A DNA stretch of 61,632 nucleotides from Clostridiales bacterium (GCA_021203365.1 JAJQBI010000018.1:1-61632), one strand, 5' to 3'. Positions 16,515 through 25,716 are shown, counted from the first letter of the stretch. The notes: generated by a model not told the origin, from the sequence alone. Made by a program: numbers and translations.

Positions 16515-17186
16515 ATGTTAAAGGATTACACCATTGAAAATTTGCTGGATCTTAAGGAGACCATTGCCGATGCGCTTTTTCAGGGAAAGATCTATCCCTG
16601 GGAGGTGCTCCCCGAGATCGGGGATTTTATCCGGAAGCTGGGGGAGACTCTGGACCCGGAGGAATATGAGAGGGTGGGAGAGGACGTGTGGATCGCAAGG
16701 AGCGCCACAGTGGCTCCCACGGCTTCCATAACCGGACCGGCCATTATCGGAAAGAATACGGAAATACGCCACTGCGCCTTTATCCGTGGAAAAGCCCTGA
16801 TCGGGGAAGGTTGTGTGGTGGGGAATTCCACGGAGCTGAAAAATGTAGTGCTGTTTAATAGAGTACAAGTCCCTCATTACAATTATGTGGGAGACAGCGT
16901 TCTCGGATACAGGTCTCATATGGGGGCCGGCTCCATCTGCTCCAACGTAAAGTCCGATAAAAAGCTGGTGATAGTGAAAGACGGGGAAGAGAAAGCGGAG
17001 ACCGGCCTGAAAAAATTCGGCGCCATGGTGGGCGATTTTGTGGAGGTGGGCTGCGGATCGGTCCTGAATCCGGGAACTGTGGTGGGACGGAATACGAATA
17101 TTTATCCCCTCTCTCCGGTAAGAGGCTGTGTTCCGGCGAACTGCATATACAAAAACCGGGAGGAGATTGTGCGGAAAAACGGGTAA
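16515..17186 (+). CDS. Left-handed beta-helix (hexapeptide) nucleotidyl/acyl-transferase-like protein
   Basis: A 223-residue protein with a short helical N-terminus and then hexapeptide repeats: VWIARSATVAPTASITGPAIIG, IRGKALIGEGCVVG, VVLFNRVQVPHYNYVGDSVLG, MGAGSICSNVK. It is usually annotated as a GlmU C-terminal-like UDP-GlcNAc pyrophosphorylase, but it lacks any nucleotidyltransferase domain, so that name overstates what is seen. It follows topB by 3 bp and is likely co-transcribed. It probably binds a sugar nucleotide or acyl donor. Confidence 0.75.
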   Translation: MLKDYTIENLLDLKETIADALFQGKIYPWEVLPEIGDFIRKLGETLDPEEYERVGEDVWIARSATVAPTASITGPAIIGKNTEIRHCAFIRGKALIGEGCVVGNSTELKNVVLFNRVQVPHYNYVGDSVLGYRSHMGAGSICSNVKSDKKLVIVKDGEEKAETGLKKFGAMVGDFVEVGCGSVLNPGTVVGRNTNIYPLSPVRGCVPANCIYKNREEIVRKNG

Positions 17187-17264
17187 AACACCGGAATTTC
17201 TCTCTTTGTGGGAGACAATGAAGAAAACAGGTGAAGAAAATTTTCGAATTTTTTAAATTTTTGC

Positions 17265-17293
17265 TTCACTTTTTAAAATGGCTGTGCTATAAT
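17265..17293 (+). promoter_or_regulatory. Promoter of tRNA-Ala
   Basis: A perfect TATAAT at 17288-17293 lies 9 bp before the tRNA, with TTCACT 17 bp upstream as the likely -35 element. Confidence 0.6.
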
Positions 17294-17301
17294 ACAGCCA
17301 T

Positions 17302-17374
17302 GGGGCATTAGCGCAGTTGGGAGCGCGCCACATTCGCATTGTGGAGGCCGTGGGTTCGAATCCCATATGCTCCA
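17302..17374 (+). tRNA. tRNA-Ala (anticodon CGC)
   Basis: A 73-nt cloverleaf. The acceptor ggggcat pairs with atgctcc, including the G3:U70 pair that defines alanine identity. The anticodon stem ccaca/tgtgg holds loop ttcgcat with anticodon CGC (codon GCG). The T-loop is ttcgaat. CCA is not encoded. Confidence 0.95.
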
Positions 17375-17483
17375 TTTCAGAGAGGATATGCGGCTGAGTC
17401 TTTCAGCCGCATATTTTTTATATGCCGTGGTATGTCGGCGGCCCAGTCTCTGGCGGAAGAAAAAAGGAGGAGGAATACAAAAG

Positions 17484-18671
17484 ATGGAAGAGAGAAGGAA
17501 AAGACGTTTTTCAGGGAAGAGAAGTATTCGGGGCGGATTCTTTGGACGGGGGCTTGTGGCCGTTCTTTTATCCATTCTTCTTACCGTATGCCCGGGGAAC
17601 CTGTTCTGGCTTTCTCCGGTGCAGGCGGCGGAGCAGACCGGGGATATGGCGGTCCACATTCTGGATGTGGGGCAGGGTCTTGCCATTCTGGTACAGTCCG
17701 GAGGGCAGAATCTGGTCTATGACGGAGGCGGAAGGGAAACCTCCAGTTATGTGGTTTCCTATCTGGAAAATCAGCAGGTTTCTACCATTGACTATCTGAT
17801 TTCCTCCCACTACGACGAGGATCACCTCGCCGGACTTGTGGGATGCCTGAATTCCTTTCAGGTGAATATGGTCATCGGTTCCGATTACCTTCAGGATACG
17901 CAGATTTATGAGTCCTTCATGGCCGCCGTGGAGGAGGAGGGGCTGCAGGTGCAGCATCCGGAGATCGGATCGGAATACGCCTTTGGAACCGGGAGCTTTA
18001 CGGTTCTGGCGCCCCAGGCCATCAGCAGCAGCGACAATGATAATTCCGTAGTGATTAAGCTGGAAAACGGTTCCAACAGCTTCCTTTTCGCCGGGGACGC
18101 GGAGAGCGGAAGCGAGGAGGCCATGCTGTCCTCCGGTCTGGATCTCTCCTGTGACGTTCTGGTTCTGGGGCATCACGGTTCCGCCTCCTCTACATCCTGG
18201 GATTTTCTGGCAGCCACGGTTCCAGAATATGCGGTGATCAGCTGCGGGGACGGCAACGCCTATGGGCATCCCCATGAGGAGACCATGGAAAAGCTTTCCT
18301 CCATGGAGATTTCCGTATTCCGCACAGATGTACAGGGTTCCTTCGCGGCGGTGAGCAACGGCGCGGAGATCACCTGGACGCAGGAGCCCTGCAATGACTA
18401 TTCGGACGGGGATTCCCAGGGAGATACGACGGCGGCCGGGCAGACCCAGACCTCCGGGCAATCCGTGGAGGAGGAGGCCTCCGCGGTTGTCACCCAGGAA
18501 CCCGCGGCAGAATCTGCGGATACGAACGAGGCTATGGTGTGGATTTCCGCCACAGGGAGCAAGTACCACAATAAAAACAACTGCGGAAATATGAACCCGG
18601 ACAAGGCATATCAGATGACCCTTTCCGACGCCCAGGCCGCCGGGTATGAGGCGTGCAAAAAGTGCTATTAA
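17484..18671 (+). CDS. Secreted metallo-beta-lactamase-fold protein, ComEC-C-terminal type
   Basis: 395 residues. A signal peptide or anchor (about 24-48, GLVAVLLSILLTVCPGN, ending near VQAAEQ) is followed by a metallo-beta-lactamase fold like the exported domain of ComEC: MAVHILDVGQGLAILV, the metal motif SSHYDEDHLAGL, FLFAGDAE and VLGHHGSASS. A Ser/Thr/Glu-rich linker leads to a C-terminal small domain with SKYHNKNNCGN and EACKKCY, which looks metal-binding. The ATG at 17484 follows aggaggaa. Extracellular nuclease or phosphodiesterase activity is the family expectation, not shown. Confidence 0.8.
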   Translation: MEERRKRRFSGKRSIRGGFFGRGLVAVLLSILLTVCPGNLFWLSPVQAAEQTGDMAVHILDVGQGLAILVQSGGQNLVYDGGGRETSSYVVSYLENQQVSTIDYLISSHYDEDHLAGLVGCLNSFQVNMVIGSDYLQDTQIYESFMAAVEEEGLQVQHPEIGSEYAFGTGSFTVLAPQAISSSDNDNSVVIKLENGSNSFLFAGDAESGSEEAMLSSGLDLSCDVLVLGHHGSASSTSWDFLAATVPEYAVISCGDGNAYGHPHEETMEKLSSMEISVFRTDVQGSFAAVSNGAEITWTQEPCNDYSDGDSQGDTTAAGQTQTSGQSVEEEASAVVTQEPAAESADTNEAMVWISATGSKYHNKNNCGNMNPDKAYQMTLSDAQAAGYEACKKCY

Positions 18672-18772
18672 ATACTGGACTTACCACAGGCTTTTGTGAT
18701 AGAATGGAACCGGATTATTGGGGAGATTCTCTCAATAAATACGTAAATCTAAACCTGAAAGGAGTTTTTAAC

Positions 18773-19465
18773 ATGATTTATTCACGCGAAGTAGAAGAAA
18801 TGTGTCCGGTGGCACAGGGCGTGCACCATGGCGCGGCCCCGATTCCGGAAGAAGCAAAGTGGGTGCAGGCGAAGGAAGTTAAGGACATTTCCGGTTTTAC
18901 CCATGGCATAGGCTGGTGCGCTCCTCAGCAGGGTGCCTGTAAGATGTCCCTGAATGTGAAAGAGGGAATCATCCAGGAGGCTCTGGTGGAGACCATCGGA
19001 TGTTCCGGCATGACCCATTCCGCGGCTATGGCGGCTGAGATTCTTCCCGGCCTGACGGTTATGGAAGCTCTGAATACGGACCTTGTGTGCGACGCCATTA
19101 ACACAGCCATGAGAGAGCTTTTCCTGCAGATCGTTTACGGACGTTCTCAGTCTGCGTTCTCTGAGGATGGACTTGCCATCGGCGCCGGCCTGGAGGATCT
19201 GGGCAAGGGCCTTCGCTCTCAGGTTGGAACCATGTACGGCACTCTGAAAAAAGGACCCCGTTATCTGGAAATGGCAGAAGGCTATGTGACAGGAATCGCT
19301 CTTGATGAGGACGATGAGATCATCGGATATCAGTTCGTAAGCCTTGGAAAAATGACTGATTTCATTAAGAAGGGCGACGATCCCAACACTGCGTGGGAGA
19401 AGGCCAAAGGTCAGTATGGCCGTGTAGCAGATGCTGTCAAGATTATTGATCCGAGAAAAGAATAA
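18773..19465 (+). CDS. NifU/SufU-like iron-sulfur scaffold protein
   Basis: A 230-residue protein with IGWCAPQQGACKMSLNVK and a conserved ETIGCSGMTHSAAMAAE block, i.e. Cys residues placed as in NifU N-terminal scaffold domains that assemble Fe-S clusters. The ATG at 18773 has a good aaaggag site. It is immediately followed by the GGGtGRT gene, an arrangement recurrent in anaerobic Firmicutes. It probably builds or delivers a cluster to its neighbour; the target is unknown. Confidence 0.8.
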   Translation: MIYSREVEEMCPVAQGVHHGAAPIPEEAKWVQAKEVKDISGFTHGIGWCAPQQGACKMSLNVKEGIIQEALVETIGCSGMTHSAAMAAEILPGLTVMEALNTDLVCDAINTAMRELFLQIVYGRSQSAFSEDGLAIGAGLEDLGKGLRSQVGTMYGTLKKGPRYLEMAEGYVTGIALDEDDEIIGYQFVSLGKMTDFIKKGDDPNTAWEKAKGQYGRVADAVKIIDPRKE

Positions 19466-19486
19466 TTGCACAGGAGGTAACGGAAA

Positions 19487-20497
19487 ATGGCTTTATTTGA
19501 ATCGTATGAGAGACGAATTGACAAGATCAATTCGGTTTTAAACAGCTATGGAATTGCTTCAATTGAGGAAGCGGAGAAGATTACCAAGGACGCGGGCCTG
19601 AACGTTTATGATCAGATCAAGGGAATTCAGCCCATCTGTTTTGAGAACGCATGCTGGGCTTATATCGTAGGCGCAGCCATCGCCATCAAGAAGGACTGCC
19701 GCCGTGCGGCGGACGCAGCGGCTGCCATCGGTGAAGGTCTGCAGGCTTTCTGTATTCCCGGATCGGTTGCGGATACCCGTAAGGTAGGCCTTGGCCATGG
19801 AAATCTGGGCAAGATGCTTCTGGAGGAGGAGACCGACTGTTTCTGCTTCCTGGCCGGCCATGAGTCCTTCGCAGCCGCAGAGGGTGCCATCGGTATCGCT
19901 GAGAAGGCAAACAAGGTTCGCAAGAAACCCCTTCGTGTTATTCTGAACGGTCTTGGAAAGGATGCCGCCCAGATCATTTCCCGTATCAACGGATTTACAT
20001 ATGTGGAGACCGAATATGATCCCTATACCAATGAGGTAAAGGAAGTATTCCGCAAATCCTACTCTGAGGGACTTCGGGCAAAGGTAAACTGCTACGGCGC
20101 AAACAGCGTCCCCGAAGGTGTTGCCATTATGTGGAAGGAAGGCGTAGACGTTTCCATCACCGGAAACTCCACCAACCCCACCCGTTTCCAGCATCCGGTT
20201 GCCGGTACCTATAAGAAGGAATGCAATGAGAAAGGCAAGAAGTATTTCTCCGTTGCGTCCGGCGGCGGCACAGGCCGTACCCTTCACCCGGATAACATGG
20301 CGGCAGGTCCCGCTTCCTATGGAATGACGGATACTCTGGGCCGTATGCACTCAGACGCTCAGTTCGCGGGCTCCTCTTCCGTTCCCGCACATGTGGAGAT
20401 GATGGGTCTTATCGGCGCTGGAAACAACCCCATGGTGGGAATGACCGTGGCCGTGGCCGTAGCCGTACAGGAAGCGGCGGACGCCGGGAATTTCTAA
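19487..20497 (+). CDS. GGGtGRT family protein
   Basis: A 336-residue cytosolic protein named for its motif, present here as SGGGTGRTLHPDN (about 257-269). Other marks are NAHG-less glycine-rich blocks such as GHGNLGKMLLEEE and MGLIGAGNNPMVGMTVAVAVAV at the end. The family has no established activity. It is 21 bp behind the NifU-like scaffold gene and both end at a strong terminator, so they form a two-gene operon. A role as an Fe-S-dependent enzyme or cluster carrier is inference from the pairing. Confidence 0.85.
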   Translation: MALFESYERRIDKINSVLNSYGIASIEEAEKITKDAGLNVYDQIKGIQPICFENACWAYIVGAAIAIKKDCRRAADAAAAIGEGLQAFCIPGSVADTRKVGLGHGNLGKMLLEEETDCFCFLAGHESFAAAEGAIGIAEKANKVRKKPLRVILNGLGKDAAQIISRINGFTYVETEYDPYTNEVKEVFRKSYSEGLRAKVNCYGANSVPEGVAIMWKEGVDVSITGNSTNPTRFQHPVAGTYKKECNEKGKKYFSVASGGGTGRTLHPDNMAAGPASYGMTDTLGRMHSDAQFAGSSSVPAHVEMMGLIGAGNNPMVGMTVAVAVAVQEAADAGNF

Positions 20498-20531
20498 ATT
20501 CCGTATTTTACCGTAAAACTTCAGATAATCG

Positions 20532-20565
20532 AAAGTGCCGCAATGATAAAGATTGCGGCACTTTT
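20532..20565 (+). terminator. Terminator of the NifU-like/GGGtGRT operon
   Basis: A perfect 13 bp stem (aaagtgccgcaat / attgcggcacttt) with a 7-nt loop and T-run. Confidence 0.9.
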
Positions 20566-20599
20566 ATCGTAATACTGGTGATTGCACTGATAAATGCAG

Positions 20600-20635
20600 A
20601 AAAGTAACCGCCAGGCTAAGGATACGGTTACTTTT
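20600..20635. terminator. Second, bidirectional terminator-like palindrome
   Basis: aaaagtaaccg at 20600-20610 and cggttactttt at 20625-20635 form an 11 bp stem with A and T tracts on either side. The remaining non-coding 20636-20788 shows no gene to me. Confidence 0.65.
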
Positions 20636-20788
20636 CCAGGTAATTGTTGAATGGGCTGACCGTCTATCGGCAGCACTTTTTCTGTTATTAATATAACATA
20701 TCTGTTGGAAAGATACAAGGGATATATTTTTTCATAAGAACAGCCGGTTCAGCTGTGCGACATCCGGGTTCATGGAGGAAAAATTCGG

Positions 20789-20817
20789 TTGACATGTCTT
20801 AAAAGAACCTGTATATT
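20789..20817 (+). promoter_or_regulatory. Consensus promoter of the sigma factor gene
   Basis: TTGACA (20789-20794), 17 bp spacer, TATATT (20812-20817). It gives a leader of about 115 nt before the ATG at 20938. Confidence 0.8.
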
Positions 20818-20937
20818 CAAAACCATGAATATAAAAGTTAAAAATTTTACAAATTTGTTTGCAAGGTTTTCCAATTCCGGGTGTATAAGTATATGAGGGA
20901 TGATTTTGGTTCAAAATGCTTCGGAGAGGAGAAAGGG

Positions 20938-21501
20938 ATGGACCAGGATATCATTGAGCTGCTTATGAGCAGAGACCAGAAGGCCATTGAGCTGACGGCG
21001 CAGCGCTATGAGAAGCTGCTGCTGTATATAATCTCCTCCATTCTGGGAGATCGCAGGGAGCTGGTGGATGAATGTGTCAATGATGTGTACCTGAAGCTCT
21101 GGACCGGCGGACAGGCCTATGATTTCCGGAAGGCCTCCTTTCGAACCTATCTGAAGGCCATTGCCAGGAACACGGCGCTGAACAGTCTTCGCAGGGCCAG
21201 GCGCCTGGAGGAGCTGGAAGGCGGAGAGTGGGAGAAGGACACGCTGCTGGATGCCTATATCGATTACAGCCAGGATGTGGAAAAGCGTATGGTTTATCAG
21301 GAGGAGATCGAGGTCATGGAGCGGGTGCTCCATAAGCTGAAAAAGAAAGACCAGGCTCTGATTCTCCGGCGCTATTTTTATCTGGAAAGCGTGAAACAGA
21401 TCGCGGCGGCCATGAAGATGTCTGAAAACGCCGTGAACAGCAGACTTTCCCGTCTGCGGGGGAAATTAAAGAGGAGTTATGAAAGGGAGGTGCAGAGATG
21501 A
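20938..21501 (+). CDS. ECF-type sigma-70 family RNA polymerase sigma factor
   Basis: 187 residues with region 2 (about 15-85: RRELVDECVNDVYLKLW, FRTYLKAIARNTALNSLRR) and region 4 (about 125-180: LKKKDQALILRRYFYLESVKQIAAAMKMSENAVNSRLSRLRGKLK). There is no region 1 or 3. The ATG at 20938 follows ggagaggagaaaggg; an upstream GTG at 20881 is less likely. Its stop overlaps the next ATG (ATGA), so it is coupled to the small membrane protein, the usual layout for a sigma/anti-sigma pair. Promoters it recognises cannot be told from sequence. Confidence 0.88.
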   Translation: MDQDIIELLMSRDQKAIELTAQRYEKLLLYIISSILGDRRELVDECVNDVYLKLWTGGQAYDFRKASFRTYLKAIARNTALNSLRRARRLEELEGGEWEKDTLLDAYIDYSQDVEKRMVYQEEIEVMERVLHKLKKKDQALILRRYFYLESVKQIAAAMKMSENAVNSRLSRLRGKLKRSYEREVQR

Positions 21502-21734
21502 CATTCAGTGAATACCGCCTGATTGATATTTTAACTCATGTGGACATGACCGACCTTGAATCAGAGGTGCCGGAGGGCGATCTTAAGAACACAGATCCAG
21601 AATCCGCGGGGGAGAAATCTTCCATCCGGAAAAAGAGATTCGCGTGGATTTCCGGAATCGCCGCCGCGGGAGGCGTGGCGCTTACAGGGACGATTCTTTT
21701 ATTTTACAGACTGCGGGGAAATACCGCGGCATAA
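21498..21734 (+). CDS. Small membrane protein, possible anti-sigma factor
   Basis: 78 residues: a short acidic cytoplasmic N-terminus (residues 1-45, DILTHVDMTDLESEV) ending in KKRF, then one transmembrane helix (about 48-69) and a very short tail. The ATGA overlap with the sigma gene suggests it restrains the sigma factor at the membrane, but it has no recognisable anti-sigma domain (no HxxxCxxC zinc motif) and almost no outside sensor. It could also be a truncated anti-sigma factor. Confidence 0.6.
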   Translation: MTFSEYRLIDILTHVDMTDLESEVPEGDLKNTDPESAGEKSSIRKKRFAWISGIAAAGGVALTGTILLFYRLRGNTAA

Positions 21735-21757
21735 AAAACAGGAAAGGATAAAGCACA

Positions 21758-21808
21758 ATGGAAGAATTAAGGAAGCTTAAAGACAATTCAGAAAGCCGGG
21801 AGGTGTAA
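21758..21808 (+). CDS. 16-residue leader-sized ORF before fabK
   Basis: ATG with an aggaaagg site encodes MEELRKLKDNSESREV and stops 5 bp before the fabK ATG; the fabK ribosome site lies inside it. It may be a coupling leader peptide or chance. Confidence 0.25.
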   Translation: MEELRKLKDNSESREV

Positions 21809-21812
21809 GAAG

Positions 21813-22754
21813 ATGAAAACAGCACTGACAGAACTGCTGCATATTGAATATCCCATCCTGCAGGGCGGGATGGCCTGGGTGGCTGAGCATAATCTGGCCG
21901 CCGCCGTCTCCAATGCGGGAGGTCTTGGGATCATTGCCGCCGCCAACGCTCCGGTGGAGGTGGTCCGGGAAGAGATCCGGAAGGCAAAAGAGATGACAGA
22001 CCGTCCATTTGGAGTGAATGTCATGCTTTTAAGCCCCCACGCGGAGGAGATCGCGAATCTCCTTGTGGAGGAGAAGGTGCCTGTGGTCACCACGGGAGCC
22101 GGGAATCCCGGAACTTTTATGAAGCTCTGGAAGGAAGCGGGGATGAAGGTGATCCCTGTAGTGGCCTCCGTGGCCATGGCAAAAATGATGCAGCGCTCCG
22201 GCGCAGACGCGGTAATTGCCGAGGGCTGTGAGTCCGGCGGACATATCGGGGAGACTACCACCATGGCTCTGGTGCCTCAGGTGGTGGACGCGGTGCAGAT
22301 CCCTGTGATCGGCGCGGGCGGAATCGGGGACGGAAGAGGTCTGGCGGCCGCACTGATGCTTGGCGCTTCCGGCGTGCAGATGGGAACCCGTTTCCTGGTG
22401 GCCAGGGAGTGTACCATTCACGAGAATTATAAAAAGAAGGTTCTGAAGGCCAAAGACATAGACACCGCTGTGACGGGAAGATCCACGGGACATCCGGTGC
22501 GTCAGCTGCGCAACCGCATGACCCGGGAATACCTGGAGATGGAGAAAGAGGGAAAGAGCTTTGAGGAGCTGGAGCTTCTCACCCTTGGTTCTCTTCGCAG
22601 AGCCGTGCAGGAGGGCGACACCGACGGCGGCTCCATGATGTCCGGACAGATCGCCGGAATGGTTAAGAAAGAGCAGACCTGTAAGGAAATGCTGGAGGAA
22701 ATCGTTGGCGAGGCGGAAAACTTATTCCGGGAGGCGGCCACATGGGAAAAATAG
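21813..22754 (+). CDS. fabK: Enoyl-ACP reductase II (FMN-dependent)
   Basis: 313 residues of the nitronate monooxygenase/FabK TIM-barrel family that reduces enoyl-ACP with NAD(P)H and FMN, replacing FabI in many Firmicutes. Motifs are YPILQGGMAWVAEHNLAAAVSNAGGLGII, VTTGAGNP and AVIAEGCESGGHIG with the flavin-phosphate loop GAGGIGDGRG. It opens the fab cluster, overlapping fabD by 13 bp. No fapR, fabT or fabH lies nearby. Confidence 0.92.
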   Translation: MKTALTELLHIEYPILQGGMAWVAEHNLAAAVSNAGGLGIIAAANAPVEVVREEIRKAKEMTDRPFGVNVMLLSPHAEEIANLLVEEKVPVVTTGAGNPGTFMKLWKEAGMKVIPVVASVAMAKMMQRSGADAVIAEGCESGGHIGETTTMALVPQVVDAVQIPVIGAGGIGDGRGLAAALMLGASGVQMGTRFLVARECTIHENYKKKVLKAKDIDTAVTGRSTGHPVRQLRNRMTREYLEMEKEGKSFEELELLTLGSLRRAVQEGDTDGGSMMSGQIAGMVKKEQTCKEMLEEIVGEAENLFREAATWEK

Positions 22755-23668
22755 CATTTGTTTTTCCGGGCCAGGGAGCCCAGTATCTGGGTATGGCCAG
22801 GGATTTTTATGAGCAGTGTCCCGGAAGCCGGGAGATTTTTCGCAAAGCCACAGAGGCTGTGGGCTTTTCCATCGAGGAGCTTTGCTTTGAGGATGAGGAG
22901 CGCCTGCATCAGACCCGGTATACCCAGCCTGCGCTTCTGACCGCGTCCTGCGCGATCCTGAAGGCCATAGAGGATGCCGGGATTCATCCGGATATGACAG
23001 CCGGACTGAGCCTAGGGGAATACTGTGCCCTTACGGCTGCCGGAGGACTGGATTTCCGGGAGGCTGTGCAGGTGGTTGCAAGCCGGGGCCGGTATATGGA
23101 AGAAGAGGTTCCCAACGGAAAGGGCGCCATGACGGCGGTCCTTTACCGCAGAGAGCTTCCCATGGAGGAGATCTGCGCCGCTGTGGATGGAACAGTAGTG
23201 GTGGCCAATTATAACTGTCCGGGACAGCGGGTGATTTCCGGGGAAAAGGAAGCCGTGGAAATAGCCGCGAAGAAGCTTCTGGAGGTCGGCGCCGCCCGAT
23301 GTGTTCCCTTAAAGGTCAGCGGTCCCTTCCACTCCCCCATGCTGAAGGGAGCGGGAGAGAAGCTTTACGAGAGGCTTGGCGAGGTGGAAATTAAAAGGCC
23401 GGTGATTCCCTTTATCTCCAATGTGACCGCGGAGCCTGTACAGGATCCTGCGCAGATCCGGGAGCTCCTGGGACGTCAGGTCTGCTCCTCCGTGCGCTGG
23501 GAGCAGAGTGTACGCCGGATGATCGCGGACGGGGCGGATACCTTTGTAGAGATCGGACCGGGACGTACCCTTACCGGCTTTATGAAGAAGATTGACCGGT
23601 CTGTAAAGACCTTTAATGTGGAAAAAACGGAAAATCTGGAGGAATTAAAGGCGGCGGTTCTGGAATAA
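22742..23668 (+). CDS. fabD: Malonyl-CoA:ACP transacylase
   Basis: 308 residues; loads malonyl groups onto acyl carrier protein. It has PGQGAQYLGM at the N-terminus, the active Ser90 in GLSLGEYCAL and the catalytic His in VSGPFHSPML. Its start overlaps fabK. The ACP gene itself is not in this cluster. Confidence 0.95.
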   Translation: MGKIAFVFPGQGAQYLGMARDFYEQCPGSREIFRKATEAVGFSIEELCFEDEERLHQTRYTQPALLTASCAILKAIEDAGIHPDMTAGLSLGEYCALTAAGGLDFREAVQVVASRGRYMEEEVPNGKGAMTAVLYRRELPMEEICAAVDGTVVVANYNCPGQRVISGEKEAVEIAAKKLLEVGAARCVPLKVSGPFHSPMLKGAGEKLYERLGEVEIKRPVIPFISNVTAEPVQDPAQIRELLGRQVCSSVRWEQSVRRMIADGADTFVEIGPGRTLTGFMKKIDRSVKTFNVEKTENLEELKAAVLE

Positions 23669-23713
23669 CAGCTGCAGGCTGGAATCATAAAAGAAAGGAT
23701 AAATGACGGACAG

Positions 23714-24454
23714 ATGCTGACGGGAAAAACAGCGCTGGTAACCGGTGCGGGACGGGGAATTGGCAGAGCCATCGCCCTGACTCTGGCCGGGTATGGCGCG
23801 GATGTGGTGGTAAATTACAGCGGCTCAAAGGAAGCAGCAGAACAGACCGTGGGAGAGATTGAGGCTATGGGAAGGAAAGCTCTGGCGGTGCAGGCGGATG
23901 TGTCTCTTGAGGAGGACTGCAAAAGAATGTTTGACACGGCGGTGAAAACCTTTGGCGGTGTGGACATTCTGGTAAACAACGCGGGAATTACCCGGGACAA
24001 CCTGGCTGTGCGCATGAGCGAAGCGGAATTTGACGCGGTTCTGGATACGAATCTGAAGGGAGCTTTTTTCTGCATGAAGCTGGCCGGAAAGCTGATGATG
24101 AAAAAACGCAGGGGAAGGATTGTCAGCATTTCCTCGATCTCCGGGGTCCGGGGAAATGCGGGACAGATCAATTACTGCGCGGCCAAGGCGGGAATCATCG
24201 GGATGACGAAATCCCTGGCGAGAGAGCTTTCCAGCCGGGGCGTGACCGTAAATGCGGTGGCGCCGGGCTATATTGACACAGATATGACGGCAGTGCTTCC
24301 GGAGAAGGTGAAGGAAGCGGTTCTGGCCCAGGTACCCCTGGGAAGAATGGGAAGTCCGGAGGACATCGCGGAGGCGGTTGCCTTTCTGGCCTCGGACAAG
24401 GCCGGATATATTACCGGGCAGGTAATTCAGGTAGACGGAGGTATGGGAATCTGA
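23714..24454 (+). CDS. fabG: 3-oxoacyl-ACP reductase
   Basis: 246 residues of the short-chain dehydrogenase family, reducing 3-ketoacyl-ACP with NADPH. It has TGAGRGIGRAIAL (cofactor loop), NNAGITRDN, the catalytic Ser in SISSISG and YCAAKAG (Tyr and Lys), ending in the typical QVIQVDGGMGI. Its stop TGA shares bases with the fabF ATG (ATGA-type overlap). Confidence 0.95.
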   Translation: MLTGKTALVTGAGRGIGRAIALTLAGYGADVVVNYSGSKEAAEQTVGEIEAMGRKALAVQADVSLEEDCKRMFDTAVKTFGGVDILVNNAGITRDNLAVRMSEAEFDAVLDTNLKGAFFCMKLAGKLMMKKRRGRIVSISSISGVRGNAGQINYCAAKAGIIGMTKSLARELSSRGVTVNAVAPGYIDTDMTAVLPEKVKEAVLAQVPLGRMGSPEDIAEAVAFLASDKAGYITGQVIQVDGGMGI

Positions 24455-25689
24455 TGAACAGAGTAGTAGTGACAGGAATGGGAATTATTTCACCCATCGG
24501 AAATTCGGTGGAAGAGTTCTGGAACAGCGCGAAGGAAGGCCGGGTTGGAATCGGTGAGATCGACCGGTTTGACACCACCGGTTATAAAGCCACGCTGGCG
24601 GCGGAAGTGAAGGATTTTGACCCTCTTAAAACCATGGACCGCAAGGAGGCCAGGCGCATGGCGCTGTTCTCCCGTTACGCGGTGGCGGCCAGTGCAGAGG
24701 CCATGGCGGATTCCGGACTGGAGCTAAAAAAGGAGGATCCCTATCGGATCGGGGTTCTGATCGGAAGCGGAATCGGCGGTCTGGATGTACTGGAGGACGC
24801 CCACGAGAAGCTGCTCACAAGAGGACCCAGCCGTGTGCCCACCCTTCTGGTTCCCATGATGATCAGCAATATGGCCGGCGGGAATGTGGCTATCCATTTC
24901 GGACTGAAGGGAAAATGCATTGACATTGTCACTGCCTGTGCCACAGGAAATAACTGTATTGGTGAGGCATTCCGAAGCATTCAGCATGGAGAGCTGGACG
25001 TGTGCCTGGCCGGCGGTACAGAGGCGGCGGTGACACCGGTGGGGATTTCCGGGTTCACGGCCCTGACGGCGCTTTCCACCTCCACGGATCCCCTCAGGGC
25101 TTCCATTCCTTTTGATAAGGACCGGGGCGGATTCGTCATGGGAGAGGGCGCAGGGGTTGTGGTACTGGAATCCTATGACCACGCCAAAGCCAGAGGAGCC
25201 CGGATTCTCGCCGAAGTGGCCGGATATGGAGCCACCTGCGATGCCTATCACATTACCTCCCCGGAGGAGAGCGGAGAAGGCGCGGCCAGAGCCATGACCA
25301 TGGCCATTTCCGACGCCGGGCTTTCCCCGGAGGATGTGGATTATGTGAACGCCCATGGAACCGGCACCCATCACAACGACCTCTTTGAAACCCGGGCCAT
25401 CAAAAAGGCTTTTGGAGATCACGCGAAGAATCTGAATATCAATTCCACCAAATCCATGGTGGGCCATATGCTTGGTGCGGCGGGAGCTGTGGAGTTTATC
25501 GCCTGTGTGAAAACCATTCAGGACGGTTTCATCCACGCCACCGCGGGCTTCCGGGAGGCCGAGGAGGAGATGGATTTAAATTATACGCCTGTGGCGGTGA
25601 ACCGGGATGTGCGTGTGGCTATCAGCAATTCACTGGGATTCGGCGGACATAATGCCACCCTTCTGGTGAAAAAGTTTGAGGAAGCGTAG
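24454..25689 (+). CDS. fabF: 3-oxoacyl-ACP synthase II
   Basis: 411 residues; condenses malonyl-ACP with acyl-ACP. The active Cys is in VTACATGNNCIGEAF (about 162), and the His residues are in NAHGTGTHHND and SMVGHMLGAAG. The N-terminus RVVVTGMGIISPIG is typical. It is coupled to fabG. The H-x-x-N 'THHND' variant of the more common THxGD is seen in Clostridia. Confidence 0.95.
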   Translation: MNRVVVTGMGIISPIGNSVEEFWNSAKEGRVGIGEIDRFDTTGYKATLAAEVKDFDPLKTMDRKEARRMALFSRYAVAASAEAMADSGLELKKEDPYRIGVLIGSGIGGLDVLEDAHEKLLTRGPSRVPTLLVPMMISNMAGGNVAIHFGLKGKCIDIVTACATGNNCIGEAFRSIQHGELDVCLAGGTEAAVTPVGISGFTALTALSTSTDPLRASIPFDKDRGGFVMGEGAGVVVLESYDHAKARGARILAEVAGYGATCDAYHITSPEESGEGAARAMTMAISDAGLSPEDVDYVNAHGTGTHHNDLFETRAIKKAFGDHAKNLNINSTKSMVGHMLGAAGAVEFIACVKTIQDGFIHATAGFREAEEEMDLNYTPVAVNRDVRVAISNSLGFGGHNATLLVKKFEEA

Positions 25690-25716
25690 TACGAATATTT
25701 GGAATGAGGAAAAGGC

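Noticed and set aside
17367..17483. Upstream extension of the metallo-beta-lactamase-fold protein
   Set aside because: The open frame begins inside tRNA-Ala; the ATG at 17484 with aggaggaa gives a normal signal peptide.
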